From Helicobacteraceae bacterium (lineage in GTDB: Bacteria; Campylobacterota; Campylobacteria; Campylobacterales; Sulfurimonadaceae), in NCBI GenBank assembly GCA_027066325.1, contig JAMONY010000012.1, forward strand, positions 1-51,975: a DNA stretch of 51,975 nucleotides. The letters are read 5' to 3'. Both the position numbers and the translations under genes were made by a program. The number at the start of each line of letters is the position of its first letter. The stretch's first letter is position 1. The notes under the pieces were generated by a model, which did no database searches, was not told where the DNA came from, and saw only the letters and a list, made by a program, of their open reading frames with translations. Shown piece after piece: positions 10,728-21,496 of the stretch.

Positions 10728-11307
10728 TAAAATCCTTATCAAAATATCGAATTGATGCAAATCCATCTGCACCAGCTAAGCGCACCTGATCAACATGCTG
10801 TTGTGTCACTATGCCACCAAGTGCTATAATCTTTATTGGCATTGTAGCAACTATCTCATTTAAACTCTCTAAACCCAACGGCTTTGTCTTGTTTGGTGAG
10901 TAGAAAATCGGGCTATATGTTACAGCATCTGCTCCGCAACTAACAGCTAACTCCACCTGCTCTTTAGTGTGCGTGCTTACAACTGTAAATAGACCCAAAC
11001 TCTTAGCTCTACCAATCTGCTCAAACTGCAAAGATGTAAGGTGTACACCAAAAGCCTCTATGTCCTTAGCAAGATCTATGTTTTGATGCACCATTACTCT
11101 CACTAAGTCTCCTATAGACTTTAGCACATAAGCGTACCTATCATACTCCTCAAACCCTTTATCACGATAGAGTAGATAGTCTGGTTGAGAGTCTGACACT
11201 CTAGCTACAATAACTCTATAAAACTCGTCTAAATCAGTAGCACCACACCTTCCATCTGTGATCATATATGAGAAAAATCTACTCCGATCGTTTAAGCTGC
11301 TCATCAA
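10720..11307 (-). CDS. Thiamine phosphate synthase-like (ThiE/TenI family) protein
   Basis: TIM-barrel signature: [43 protein letters not shown]. Confidence 0.85.
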   Translation of the reverse strand: MMSSLNDRSRFFSYMITDGRCGATDLDEFYRVIVARVSDSQPDYLLYRDKGFEEYDRYAYVLKSIGDLVRVMVHQNIDLAKDIEAFGVHLTSLQFEQIGRAKSLGLFTVVSTHTKEQVELAVSCGADAVTYSPIFYSPNKTKPLGLESLNEIVATMPIKIIALGGIVTQQHVDQVRLAGADGFASIRYFDKDFNV

Positions 11308-11554
11308 TACTCTCTAAAACCCTACATAGATCATCATGACTCTTAGAGTGCTTCTTATACATGCCCAAAGTCTCCAGTATCAAGATAGTCAACATAACAG
11401 CAAATATATAGATAGCACAGATAAATAAAGAGAGAGTTATAGAGGAGCTTAGATAGAACATAAACTTGAAGAGAATAGCTGAGCCAAGCACCAATAGCGC
11501 CCAAGCAAAGCCTACCATAAAACTTAAAATAGTATTGAAAGTAGCACTTCTCAT
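11279..11554 (-). CDS. Small hypothetical membrane protein
   Basis: 91-aa ORF with two hydrophobic helices, packed between atpB and the thiE-like gene and overlapping the latter. Confidence 0.6.
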   Translation of the reverse strand: MRSATFNTILSFMVGFAWALLVLGSAILFKFMFYLSSSITLSLFICAIYIFAVMLTILILETLGMYKKHSKSHDDLCRVLESIDEQLKRSE

Positions 11555-11566
11555 GGAGAATCTACC

Positions 11567-12247
11567 TCAATGATCGTCATCATGCAAGCAGACAGCGCCC
11601 CCAAGATATACATATGTAAGCATCATGAAGATAAATGCTTGTAAAAATGCCATAAAAGTCAATAGTGCTAGTGGGATCATAGGCGCAAACCAAGGAGCTA
11701 GCATCAATATAACCATCAAGAACATATCATCACCCTTTACATTACCAAAGAGACGGAAACTAAGAGAGATAATTCTTGAGATATGAGAGACAATCTCAAT
11801 AGGAAACATAAGCCATGCCAACCACCAAACAGGTCCTAAAAAGTGTCTAAAGTACTCTATGATACCATTACGACGAATACCCTCAAAGTTGTAGTAGACA
11901 AAGACTATTAGTGCAAGAGCTAGGGTAAAATCTAAAAATGCACTAGGAGCCTCAAAGCCTGGTATGATTCCTATAAGGTTAGCAACACATATAAACAGAC
12001 CAAGAGTTGCAACAAGAGGCAGATATCTACGCGCTTTTTCACGCCCCATAACATCTGCACCCATCGCCAACACACCATCAAGATATGCCTCAAATACATT
12101 CTGTGCACCTGTAGGTACAACTCTAAGATTGGCTATGGCCATCCTAACAAGTACAATCACAATAGCAGCACTAAGCAACATATGTGTCAAAAAGATAAAA
12201 GAGTGATCATGGCTAATTAGACCAAAAAAAGTAAAAAGATCGCCCAC
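11567..12247 (-). CDS. atpB: F0F1 ATP synthase subunit a
   Basis: [46 protein letters not shown]. Confidence 0.96.
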   Translation of the reverse strand: MGDLFTFFGLISHDHSFIFLTHMLLSAAIVIVLVRMAIANLRVVPTGAQNVFEAYLDGVLAMGADVMGREKARRYLPLVATLGLFICVANLIGIIPGFEAPSAFLDFTLALALIVFVYYNFEGIRRNGIIEYFRHFLGPVWWLAWLMFPIEIVSHISRIISLSFRLFGNVKGDDMFLMVILMLAPWFAPMIPLALLTFMAFLQAFIFMMLTYVYLGGAVCLHDDDH

Positions 12248-12335
12248 GCTGTTTCCTTGTTGTAAAAATATTGCGAAATTATACTCTCTATCACATTAAA
12301 AAAAAGTAAAGAGTGCCTCTAAAATCTCATTTGCA

Positions 12336-12369
12336 TATAATATAGAATTTATATAGTTTTCAATATAAT
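12336..12369 (+). promoter_or_regulatory. Candidate promoter region of the GH114 lipoprotein gene (two TATAAT -10-like elements)
   Basis: TATAAT at 12336-12341 and 12364-12369 within a very AT-rich stretch upstream of the ATG at 12417. Confidence 0.35.
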
Positions 12370-12416
12370 CTAAAAAGCACAACAAAGATAGATCCAAAAA
12401 CTGCAAAGAAGAGAAA

Positions 12417-13220
12417 ATGAGAGTGTTTGTGATAGTCGTTTTTAGTTTACTGCTAAGTGGATGCATCAACTCTAACCATAAAACCATAAGTAACACTAGA
12501 ACACTAGACTCAAATACTTCATGGCAGTGGCAACTTCAAGGAGATATAAACAGCAACTACGATGTTGATCTTTATGACATTGACCTTTTTGATACCAATG
12601 AGACACTTATACGCTCTTTGAAAAGTGAGAAAAAAATCGTTATCTGCTACTTTAGCGGAGGCTCTTATGAAGAGTGGAGAGATGACAACGCTTCATTTCC
12701 TACAATAGCTCTTGGCAACGCTCTTGATGGCTGGAGTGGTGAGAAATGGCTTGATATAAGCAACAATGCACTAAAGCCTATCATGAGAGCAAGACTTGAT
12801 TTAGCTGTACAAAAAGGGTGTGATGGAGTAGAGCCTGACAATATGGATGGCTACATAAACAACACAGGCTTTGCACTTAACGCTCAAGACCAACTTGAGT
12901 ACAATATCTTTATGGCAAACGAAGCCAATAGTAGAGGCCTGCTTGTAGGACTTAAAAATGATCTCAATCAAGTTGTAGAGCTTGAGCCCTATTTTGACTT
13001 TAGTATCAACGAGCAGTGTCATGAATATAACGAGTGTGATCTACTTCAGCCTTTCATAGATGCTTCTAAAGCAGTTTTCAATGCAGAATATGCACAAAAA
13101 TATGTTGATAATATAGATGGAGCAAGAGATCTCTTGTGTGCAGATGCAAGAGCACAAGGGCTTAGAACTCTAACTCTTCCACTTAGGCTTGATGATAGCT
13201 TTAGATTTAGCTGTAATTAG
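12417..13220 (+). CDS. Endo-alpha-1,4-polygalactosaminidase-like GH114 lipoprotein
   Basis: Lipobox LLSGC; ICYFSGGSYEEWRDD...LGNALDGWSGEKWLDI...GCDGVEPDNMDGY typical of GH114. Confidence 0.88.
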   Translation: MRVFVIVVFSLLLSGCINSNHKTISNTRTLDSNTSWQWQLQGDINSNYDVDLYDIDLFDTNETLIRSLKSEKKIVICYFSGGSYEEWRDDNASFPTIALGNALDGWSGEKWLDISNNALKPIMRARLDLAVQKGCDGVEPDNMDGYINNTGFALNAQDQLEYNIFMANEANSRGLLVGLKNDLNQVVELEPYFDFSINEQCHEYNECDLLQPFIDASKAVFNAEYAQKYVDNIDGARDLLCADARAQGLRTLTLPLRLDDSFRFSCN

Positions 13221-13311
13221 GTTTAGTTGCGTCAAGTCAAGACTCCTATCTTAAGTATCTATTAACTGCTTTTTGGATAAAATGCGGTACTATTTAGAAG
13301 GATTAGAGTAG

Positions 13312-13755
13312 ATGATTGATGTTACAGAAATAGAGAGGATTTTACCTCACAGATACCCATTTTTACTTATTGACCGTGTAAGCGAACTCAATGAGGGTGA
13401 ATCACTAACTGGATTTAAAAATATCACTATTGGTGAGCAGATATTTCAAGGGCACTTTCCAGGTCACCCTATATACCCTGGCGTAATGATACTGGAGGGG
13501 TTAGCTCAAGCTGGAGGGATTTTAGCATTTAAAAGCATGAATCTAACAGAGGAGGAGGCTGCTCAGAAGGTAGTCTATTTCATGAGTATTGATAAAGCAA
13601 AATTTAGACGCCCAGTTAGACCTGGCGATAGGCTAGAGTACAAGATTAATGTCCTAAAAAACAAGGGAACAGTCTGGGTATTTGAGGCAAAAGCCTATGT
13701 GGATGGTAAGCTATGCAGTGAAGCTGAGCTAAAAGCCATGGTTACTGACAAGTAG
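13312..13755 (+). CDS. fabZ: 3-hydroxyacyl-ACP dehydratase
   Basis: [40 protein letters not shown]. Confidence 0.97.
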   Translation: MIDVTEIERILPHRYPFLLIDRVSELNEGESLTGFKNITIGEQIFQGHFPGHPIYPGVMILEGLAQAGGILAFKSMNLTEEEAAQKVVYFMSIDKAKFRRPVRPGDRLEYKINVLKNKGTVWVFEAKAYVDGKLCSEAELKAMVTDK

Positions 13756-13760
13756 CTGTT

Positions 13761-14549
13761 ATGGGCAATATATCTAAACTAGCTATCATCGAAGATGGAG
13801 CACAAATAGGAGAAGATGTCAGCATAGGTGCAAACTGTTTTATCTCTAAAGATGCAACTATAGGCAGCGGAACTGCTATAGCTCATGGTGCTTGCATATA
13901 CGGTAAAACAACTATAGGAAAAAACAACAAAATTTTCTCCTATGCGGTCATAGGCTCCATACCACAAGATCTCAAATTTGATGGTGAAGATGTTGAGCTG
14001 ATCATTGGTGAGAACAATACCATTAGAGAGTTTACACTCTTTAATCCAGGAACAGAGGGTGGTGGTGGTATTACACGCATAGGATCCAATAATCTCTTCA
14101 TGGGCTATGTTCATCTAGGGCACGATGTTATTATAGGAGATAACTGCGTACTTGCCAATGCAGCTACCATAGCTGGTCATGTAGAGATTGGTAATTATGT
14201 AGTTATTGGTGGAGTTAGTCCTGTGCATCAATTTGTAAAAATTGGCGATTATGCAATGATCGGTGGAGCATCTGCTGTTGCTCAAGATATACCTCCATAC
14301 ATGCTAGCAGAAGGCAATCGTGCCAAAATCAAAGGGCTCAATCTAGCAGGTCTTAGAAGAAGACTAGATCGATCAGAGATCAATCTACTTAAGAGATCTT
14401 ACAATCAACTATTTAGATCCAACAGAGCTCTCAAACAGAGTGCGCAAGAGCTACTAGATGCTCAGACGGACATGCACACAGAAAAGATATGTAAATTTAT
14501 ACTAGATTCAACCAGAGGCGTACCATTCAATAGGAGTAGCACATGCTAA
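13761..14549 (+). CDS. lpxA: UDP-N-acetylglucosamine acyltransferase
   Basis: Left-handed beta-helix hexapeptide repeats, [21 protein letters not shown]. Confidence 0.96.
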   Translation: MGNISKLAIIEDGAQIGEDVSIGANCFISKDATIGSGTAIAHGACIYGKTTIGKNNKIFSYAVIGSIPQDLKFDGEDVELIIGENNTIREFTLFNPGTEGGGGITRIGSNNLFMGYVHLGHDVIIGDNCVLANAATIAGHVEIGNYVVIGGVSPVHQFVKIGDYAMIGGASAVAQDIPPYMLAEGNRAKIKGLNLAGLRRRLDRSEINLLKRSYNQLFRSNRALKQSAQELLDAQTDMHTEKICKFILDSTRGVPFNRSSTC

Positions 14550-15781
14550 GACAAAAGTGTAGCTTTTGTAAAACAGGCGAGAGCGCAGAAAATCCATTTA
14601 TAGCAGGCAATGGTGCATTTATATGCAAAAACTGCATCTCTTCTGCATACAAGATAATATTTGGCGAGAGTACATCTGTAGAAGATAGCGACATAGAGCC
14701 TGATGAGAATGTAAACCTCATGAAACCTAAAGAGCTTAATGACTTCTTGGGTGAGTATATCATAGGACAACAGAGAGCGCGAAAAATGCTCTGTGTGGCA
14801 GTCTACAACCACTATAAAAGAATCTTTCTAAACGACACCATAGAGCATGATGATACAGAGATAAGCAAGTCAAATGTACTGCTTATAGGTCCAACAGGTA
14901 GCGGAAAGACTCTTTTAGCTCAAACTATAGCCAGAGTCCTCAATGTACCCTTAGCAATTACAGACGCTACTAGTCTTACAGAAGCTGGGTATGTTGGTGA
15001 AGATGTGGAGAATATCTTAACAAAACTCATACAAGCAGCAGATGGTGATATAAAGCGTGCTGAGCAGGGCATTATATTTATAGATGAGATAGACAAGATA
15101 GCTAGAATGAGCGAAAATCGATCTATTACACGCGATGTTTCAGGTGAAGGAGTGCAACAAGCTCTCTTAAAAATCATCGAAGGTGCAGAGGTCAATATAC
15201 CGCCAAAAGGTGGGCGTAAACACCCAAATCAAGAGTTCTCTACTATCAACACAACCAATATTTTATTTATCTGCGGTGGGGCTTTTGATGGTATTGAGCA
15301 GATTGTGCAACAGAAAATTGGTAAAAATATACTAGGTTTTGGTCATGAAAAAAAGAGCACCAAAGAGAGCAAAATCCCTATGACTCTAGTTGAGCCTGAT
15401 GATCTAACACACTACGGTCTTATACCAGAACTCATAGGTCGACTCCCAATCATAGCATCTCTTGATGAGGTCAGTAAAGATGACATGGTTCGTATTTTAA
15501 CAGAACCAAAAAACTCTCTAGTGCGCCAATACACAAAACTCTTTGCTATTGATGATGTGAAGCTAACTTTTGAGAAAGAGTCTCTGTTAGCCATAGCTGC
15601 AAAAGCCGATGAGCGTAAAACTGGTGCAAGAGGGTTGCGTGCTATCTTAGAGGAGTCTATGATAGATATCATGTATGAGCTACCAGACCATGCTGGCTGT
15701 GAGGTTGTAATAACAGAAGAGGTGATATCTGAAGCGCAAGCTCCTATATATATTAAACAAAATAGTAAAAAAAGCGCATAA
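14543..15781 (+). CDS. clpX: ATP-dependent Clp protease ATP-binding subunit ClpX
   Basis: N-terminal zinc-binding CSFCKTGE...[38 protein letters not shown]. Confidence 0.98.
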   Translation: MLRQKCSFCKTGESAENPFIAGNGAFICKNCISSAYKIIFGESTSVEDSDIEPDENVNLMKPKELNDFLGEYIIGQQRARKMLCVAVYNHYKRIFLNDTIEHDDTEISKSNVLLIGPTGSGKTLLAQTIARVLNVPLAITDATSLTEAGYVGEDVENILTKLIQAADGDIKRAEQGIIFIDEIDKIARMSENRSITRDVSGEGVQQALLKIIEGAEVNIPPKGGRKHPNQEFSTINTTNILFICGGAFDGIEQIVQQKIGKNILGFGHEKKSTKESKIPMTLVEPDDLTHYGLIPELIGRLPIIASLDEVSKDDMVRILTEPKNSLVRQYTKLFAIDDVKLTFEKESLLAIAAKADERKTGARGLRAILEESMIDIMYELPDHAGCEVVITEEVISEAQAPIYIKQNSKKSA

Positions 15782-15793
15782 AAGGCTACATAC

Positions 15794-16831
15794 ATGTTTT
15801 TAAGTAAATTTATCGGGCTCTTCTCAAATGACCTAGCCATAGACCTAGGAACCGCAAATACTCTAGTGATCGCTAAAGGGCACGGTATTATTATCAATGA
15901 GCCGTCCGTAGTAGCTGTTAAGCTAGAAAAGAATGGTTACCCAAAGGTTTTAGCTGTTGGTCAAGAGGCAAAAGATATGGTCGGAAAGACCCATGATAAA
16001 ATTCGCGCAGTTAGACCCATGAAAGATGGAGTTATCGCTGATTTTGACATGACTGAGAGAATGATCAGACGCTTCATAGAGAAGGCTCATGGCAGAACCA
16101 GCCTCATAAGTCCACGCATCATTATATGTGTGCCATATGAGCTTACACAAGTGGAGAGAAAAGCTGTAAGAGACTCTGCTATATCTGCTGGTGCTAGAGA
16201 GGTCTTTTTGATCGAAGAGCCGATGGCAGCTGCTATTGGATCAGGTATAGATATCCGTGAACCGCGTGGTAACCTAGTAGTAGATATTGGTGGAGGAACA
16301 ACAGAGATTGGTGTTGTTAGTCTTGGTGGATTGGTTCTATCAAAATCTATTAGAGTTGCAGGTGACAAGATAGATAAAGCTATTGTAGACTACACTAAGC
16401 GCCAGTACAATCTACTGATCGGTGAACGCGTAGCAGAAGATGTAAAGATCAATATAGGCACTGCTATGCCACTAGAGAAGAGACTTAGTATGAGTATATC
16501 GGGCAGAAGTCAAGGTGGAGGTATGCTTAACACCATAACAATCACAAGTGAAGATGCTTATGAGGCGATGAAAGAGCCTCTAAAAGAGATTGCAGAAGCT
16601 CTTCGTGAGGTACTTGAAAAAGTACCACCTGAACTTGCAGGTGATATTGTAGATAGAGGTATCATCTTAACAGGTGGTGGTGCTTTAACGCGCGAACTTG
16701 ATAAATTTTTATCAGATATTGTACAGATACCAGTCTATATTGCTGAAGAGCCGCTACTAGCGGTTGCTAAAGGTACAGGAGAGGCTCTAAATAACATAGA
16801 TCTTCTACAAGAACTATTTGAAGATGAGTAG
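15794..16831 (+). CDS. mreB: Rod-shape determining protein MreB
   Basis: AIDLGTANTLV, RPMKDGVIADFDMTE, DIGGGTTEIGVVSLGG. Confidence 0.98.
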   Translation: MFLSKFIGLFSNDLAIDLGTANTLVIAKGHGIIINEPSVVAVKLEKNGYPKVLAVGQEAKDMVGKTHDKIRAVRPMKDGVIADFDMTERMIRRFIEKAHGRTSLISPRIIICVPYELTQVERKAVRDSAISAGAREVFLIEEPMAAAIGSGIDIREPRGNLVVDIGGGTTEIGVVSLGGLVLSKSIRVAGDKIDKAIVDYTKRQYNLLIGERVAEDVKINIGTAMPLEKRLSMSISGRSQGGGMLNTITITSEDAYEAMKEPLKEIAEALREVLEKVPPELAGDIVDRGIILTGGGALTRELDKFLSDIVQIPVYIAEEPLLAVAKGTGEALNNIDLLQELFEDE

Positions 16832-17582
16832 GCGTACACTACAATTTGCACTCCTATTTATCATTCTTGCCACACTTTTGGCTCTATCAAAACAGATTCA
16901 AGTACCAATCCTCGCAGCTCTTCACTCATCAGGATCAGCGTGGTTTGACATTAAAGACACTATTGCCAAAAAGTATGATGAGCATTTTGATCAAGCTAAG
17001 AGTATTGAAGAGTTAAGAGGAACCCTAAAAGAGTACACAGAATCACACTTAACAGCACATCAAATTGCAGTTGAGTTTAATGCCCTACTTCTAGAGAATA
17101 ACTCCACACTCTTTGCCAACCCATCTACAGCTCTAGTTAGAGCTATATCGTATGCCAATTTTGGAGATTTCAATAAGCTATGGCTTGAGATGGATGAGTT
17201 TAATAATTCGCGTATTTATGGACTAATCTATGGTGAAAAAAGTGCTGGCATAGTGACATCTAAGAACTCCAAACCATTAGCACTACTCAACGCAGATCTA
17301 AAGTGCTCATACGCTGTCTATGTTGGTGACGATAGAGCTCCTGGTATCATCAGAGGACAAAATAGCGATAGGATGATTGTCGAATATATACCGATATGGA
17401 TACCAATCTCAGTTGGTGATGAGGTAGTGACATCTGGGCTTGATGGGCTATTTTTTGATGATGTAAAGGTTGGAAAAGTAGTTGACATATCACTATCAAG
17501 AGGCTATCAACAAGCAGTAGTTGAGCCGTACTACAAAGGCAATGAGCCAAAATATTTTCATATTATCACAAAGGTCTATTGA
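16818..17582 (+). CDS. mreC: Rod-shape determining protein MreC
   Basis: N-terminal TM, GDEVVTSGLDGLFFDDVKVGKV motif, directly after mreB. Confidence 0.92.
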   Translation: MKMSRRTLQFALLFIILATLLALSKQIQVPILAALHSSGSAWFDIKDTIAKKYDEHFDQAKSIEELRGTLKEYTESHLTAHQIAVEFNALLLENNSTLFANPSTALVRAISYANFGDFNKLWLEMDEFNNSRIYGLIYGEKSAGIVTSKNSKPLALLNADLKCSYAVYVGDDRAPGIIRGQNSDRMIVEYIPIWIPISVGDEVVTSGLDGLFFDDVKVGKVVDISLSRGYQQAVVEPYYKGNEPKYFHIITKVY

Positions 17583-18355
17583 TGAAAAAAATTGTCACAA
17601 TCTTTATCTTAACTTTTAGTATGTTAAAAGGTGCAGATCTATATGTGGGTGCTGGCATATACTCACAGACACAACCATACATAGGTGCAGAAAATATCAA
17701 TCAACTCTCCCCTGTAATATTTTACGATAACTCACTCTTTTACATCAGATGGAGTAGAGCTGGTCTATACTTCTTAGGAGAGAGTAGCGATCAGTTTAGC
17801 TGGGGTGCATCCATTACAGCTCAGCCTCAAATCATAGGGTACTATAAAGAGAGATCTTTAACACAGATAGGCAAGAGCAGTAGTGATATGCTAGATGGTC
17901 TAGATGACAAAAAGAGTAGCTGGGAGGCTGGTCTGGCTCTAGCTGGCTCGTATGAAGATATATTTGCAGAGGTAGTAGCACTACAAGATATAGGCTCTGA
18001 ATCTAACGGGCTTAAACTAAGAGCAGAGGTTGGCTTAAGCTACCAAGTCAATGAAGATCTGCTATTTGTACCAAGTGTACTTGCCATCTGGCTCTCTAAA
18101 GAGTTTAGCAACTACTACTTTTCAGTCAACGATCAAGAGGTAGATCTATCGCTAGGGCGCACCTACTACAAAGCTGATGCTGCACTAAATCTAGCAGCTC
18201 AAACATACATGAAATATAGCTTCAATAGTAGCTACCATGCTCTACTAAACATACGCGCTGACTATCTTGACTCAACCATTCAAGATAGCCCACTAGTAGA
18301 TAAACACTATATATTTAGCGGACTAATATCTCTCATCTATCTTTATGAGCTCTAA
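17579..18355 (+). CDS. MipA/OmpV-family outer membrane protein
   Basis: Signal peptide; YVGAGIYSQTQPYIG, MLDGLDDKKSSWEAGL, C-terminal SPLVDKHYIFSGLISLIYLYEL resembling the MipA C-terminus; overlaps the mreC stop. Confidence 0.82.
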   Translation: MMKKIVTIFILTFSMLKGADLYVGAGIYSQTQPYIGAENINQLSPVIFYDNSLFYIRWSRAGLYFLGESSDQFSWGASITAQPQIIGYYKERSLTQIGKSSSDMLDGLDDKKSSWEAGLALAGSYEDIFAEVVALQDIGSESNGLKLRAEVGLSYQVNEDLLFVPSVLAIWLSKEFSNYYFSVNDQEVDLSLGRTYYKADAALNLAAQTYMKYSFNSSYHALLNIRADYLDSTIQDSPLVDKHYIFSGLISLIYLYEL

Positions 18356-18378
18356 GATCTACTGTGATAACTATGGAT

Positions 18379-21048
18379 CTACTTCAGCTCTGCCCAATTA
18401 AGACCTATTTTAGCAGAGACCTTTAGAGGCACACTTAAGGTATAGGTCTGCTCCAATATAGACTTAAATATCTGCAAATACTCCTCCGCTCTACTCTGCT
18501 CCACTTCAAATATCAACTCATCATGTATCTGCAACAACATCTTAGCATCAAGACCTTGCTGCTCTATCTCTTGAAAAATTTTAATCATACTCAACTTAAT
18601 AAGATCTGATGCGCTACCTTGAAAAAGAGTGTTAACTGACTCTCTCTCATATGCTGCTAGCTGCATAGCAGTTGCATGCGCAAAATCAAAATATCTTCTT
18701 CGACCAATAAGTGTCTGCACAAAGCCGCTCTCCTTAGCACCACTTACAATAGAGATAAAGTACTCTTTTATGGTTGGGAAACTCTCAAAATATCGCTCTA
18801 TAATCTCTTTGGCTTCTGCTATGCTAACACCCAATGTTTGAGATAATTTTTTTGCACCCATACCATATAGCAGACCAAAATTAACTGTCTTAGCTATGGA
18901 TCGTTTAAGATGGGCTTCATCTGCACCAAATAGAGCTGTTGCTGTTGCTAAGTGTATATCTTCATCATCTCTAAATGCTGCTACAAGCCTCTCATCTTGG
19001 CTAAAGTGAGCCAATAGTCTCAACTCTATCTGTGAGTAATCTAAACCCAACAGTACCCTACCCTCTGGCGCAACAAAAGCCTCTCTGATCTTAGCCCCAT
19101 GTGTAGATCTTGTTGGAATGTTTTGAAGATTTGGATTTTTTGAACTTAAACGACCAGTAGCCGTACCTGTCTGCACAAATGATGTATGTATGCGATTTTG
19201 AGGATCTTTTAAGCCAAGCGCAGCTAGTGGCAACAGGTATGTTGAGTAGAGTTTATGAAGCTCTCTGTACTCTAGAAGTTTAACAACAACTTCATGCTCA
19301 TCTCTTAAAGCCTGAAGAACCTTCTCGTCTGTTGAGTAGCCACTCTTTGTTTTGCGAATCACCTTAAGCTGTAGCTTCTCAAACAGTATAGCTCCTAACT
19401 GCTTAGGAGAGTTGATGTTGAACTCAGATCCACTAAGCTCATATATGCTCTTCTCTAGATCTTTAAGCTTAAGCGCAGTCTGTGATGCCAAATTGTTTAA
19501 GAGCTCACAATCAACCTCTATGCCAATCTGCTCCATCTTAAATAACACTAAAGTAAATTGAGCCTCAACATCTACTGCTAACTTAAAAAGTGTACTCTTA
19601 AGATTTGTAAAGTAGTACCTAAAAAGTTTTAGTGTTGCCCATGCATCCTCTGCAGCATACTCACAAGCTCTCTCTAGCTCTACTGTGGAGAAGTTTTCAC
19701 CCTTTTTGACTATATCTTTAAAACCCAACATTGTATATGAGAGCACACTTGAGGCTAAAGCATCAAGAGCAAGTGGACTTTGAGGGTTTTTTAGCCATGC
19801 TAAGACCATGGTATCAACATAGATAGATGGTTTAAAATCTGACATAAACTTAGAGAGAAAATGTAGGTCAAATTTGAGATTATGACCTATGACTTTATGG
19901 GTAAATATCTCTCTTATACTCTCTTGAGCAGTAGCTACATCCAACTGTTTTGAGACTCCAAGATAGCCATGTGCCACAGGTACATAATAGGCCACATGCT
20001 CATCAAAGCAGAAACTAAAACCGACAAGAGAGTCACTCTGATAATCTAGCCCTGTCGTCTCAGTGTCAAAAGCGATGATGCTACCTTGATCAATACCATC
20101 TACCACCTCCCTTAGCGCATGAGTTTCAGTAATAAGAACTTTTTTAAATTTTGTAGTTTTAGGGGCTACATCTATCTTTAGTGTAAGATTTTTTGCCTCT
20201 AACTTACGAAGTATAGAGCTCATCTCATACTCTCGCAGATCATCAATTATGGGTAAAAATGGATTTTGATCACTCATCTTAAACTTCTCAAAATCGACAC
20301 TATCAAATAGATCATCTTTTAGCGTAACAAGCTCTTTGGAGATGCGTGCATCATCTACACCATCTATCAATTTTTTCTGTATAGATTTAGGTGTTATGGT
20401 GTCAACATTGGCATAGATGTTCTCTAGTGTCTTATACTCACTCAAAAGTTTTTGAGCACCCACTTTACCTATCCCTTTGATACCCTTGATGTTGTCTGCA
20501 CTATCACCAAGAATTGCCTGATAATCTATAAATTGCTCTGGCAAAACACCATATTTTTCAAAACACGCATCTTCATTTACTTGAGCTCTTTTTATAGCAT
20601 CAACAAGCACAACTTTATCATCATCTATAAGCTGATAGAGATCCTTATCATGTGAAACAATACGCACTTTAATATCAAGCTTTTTAGCTACTTTAACCAA
20701 AGAGGCTATCATATCATCTGCCTCATATCCACTCTGTGAAACTGTACAAAAACCCATCTTTTTAATCCACTCTATAGCTACTGGCAGCTGTTCACTTAAC
20801 TCTTCTGGAGGTGGTTTGCGATTTGCCTTATATAGCGGATCTATCTTATTGCGAAAAGTCTCACCCTTGCTATCTAGTGCAAAAACAATATAGTCACTAG
20901 AGTGATCTTGATGAAGTCTATCTATAAAGTTTACAAACCCTGTCAAAAGTCCTGTTGGAAAACCTTGTGCGTTTTTAAGTGGCGGTAGAGCATAAAAACT
21001 ACGAAAAAAAAACCCAAATGTATCAATAATAGTAATTGTTTTAGACAT
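18379..21048 (-). CDS. polA: DNA polymerase I with 5'-3' and 3'-5' exonuclease domains
   Basis: N-terminal 5' nuclease; FDTETTGLDYQSDSLVGFSF exonuclease motif; DYSQIELRLLAHFSQD, RRSIAKTVNFGLLYGM-like (LKRSIAKTVNFGLLYGMG), QIHDELIFEV. Confidence 0.98.
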   Translation of the reverse strand: MSKTITIIDTFGFFFRSFYALPPLKNAQGFPTGLLTGFVNFIDRLHQDHSSDYIVFALDSKGETFRNKIDPLYKANRKPPPEELSEQLPVAIEWIKKMGFCTVSQSGYEADDMIASLVKVAKKLDIKVRIVSHDKDLYQLIDDDKVVLVDAIKRAQVNEDACFEKYGVLPEQFIDYQAILGDSADNIKGIKGIGKVGAQKLLSEYKTLENIYANVDTITPKSIQKKLIDGVDDARISKELVTLKDDLFDSVDFEKFKMSDQNPFLPIIDDLREYEMSSILRKLEAKNLTLKIDVAPKTTKFKKVLITETHALREVVDGIDQGSIIAFDTETTGLDYQSDSLVGFSFCFDEHVAYYVPVAHGYLGVSKQLDVATAQESIREIFTHKVIGHNLKFDLHFLSKFMSDFKPSIYVDTMVLAWLKNPQSPLALDALASSVLSYTMLGFKDIVKKGENFSTVELERACEYAAEDAWATLKLFRYYFTNLKSTLFKLAVDVEAQFTLVLFKMEQIGIEVDCELLNNLASQTALKLKDLEKSIYELSGSEFNINSPKQLGAILFEKLQLKVIRKTKSGYSTDEKVLQALRDEHEVVVKLLEYRELHKLYSTYLLPLAALGLKDPQNRIHTSFVQTGTATGRLSSKNPNLQNIPTRSTHGAKIREAFVAPEGRVLLGLDYSQIELRLLAHFSQDERLVAAFRDDEDIHLATATALFGADEAHLKRSIAKTVNFGLLYGMGAKKLSQTLGVSIAEAKEIIERYFESFPTIKEYFISIVSGAKESGFVQTLIGRRRYFDFAHATAMQLAAYERESVNTLFQGSASDLIKLSMIKIFQEIEQQGLDAKMLLQIHDELIFEVEQSRAEEYLQIFKSILEQTYTLSVPLKVSAKIGLNWAELK

Positions 21049-21208
21049 CTTCTACTCTTTTTTCTTTGGATTTTATCTAAAAAGTGATTAAAGTTGGTCT
21101 CTATTGATACTGAAGCGCACCTAAGGGGTGATCGTAACAGTCACTTCTATTATCTAACTTACAACTAAGTTGGCTCATGTTAAAATCAACTACACAGAAG
21201 GAGAGATT

Positions 21209-21481
21209 ATGCATATATACATTTTTAATACAGACATTGGAACTTTTGAGATAACAAACTATAAACACCACTCCTATTATGATCTACTACTAAATGATGA
21301 GAAACTAGGCGAATACGCTAGCGCACAAGATGCCGCTGAAGATGTCTACTCATTTAATACAAACTATATACAGTGGGATCAACTAGAAGGCAGTGCTACT
21401 AGAGTACCATCTTCATTAGCGCAGTGGCAAGAGGTAACAGCGCTTAGAGAGGATGAGCTACCTCTCTCAAATAACGAATGA
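21209..21481 (+). CDS. Hypothetical protein (about 90 aa)
   Basis: ORF with a good RBS (GGAGAG) before ATG at 21209 (MHIYIFNTDIGTF). Overlaps the start of the downstream SDR gene. Confidence 0.6.
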   Translation: MHIYIFNTDIGTFEITNYKHHSYYDLLLNDEKLGEYASAQDAAEDVYSFNTNYIQWDQLEGSATRVPSSLAQWQEVTALREDELPLSNNE

Positions 21482-21496
21482 GACAAAATGAGACAA
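21477..21496 (+). repeat. 10-bp perfect tandem repeat (AATGAGACAA x2) spanning the stop/start junction
   Basis: Direct reading: aatgagacaa aatgagacaa. Confidence 0.9.

Noticed and set aside
12296-12496. 66-aa minus-strand ORF upstream of the GH114 gene
   Set aside because: Overlaps the GH114 promoter and signal peptide region; Leu/Ile-rich AT-driven frame with no RBS.
13779-14114. 111-aa minus-strand ORF
   Set aside because: Antisense to lpxA; Cys/Tyr/Ser-rich shadow ORF caused by hexapeptide repeats.
15412-15897. 161-aa minus-strand ORF
   Set aside because: Antisense to clpX and the start of mreB; composition is that of a mirror frame and no RBS or motif is seen.
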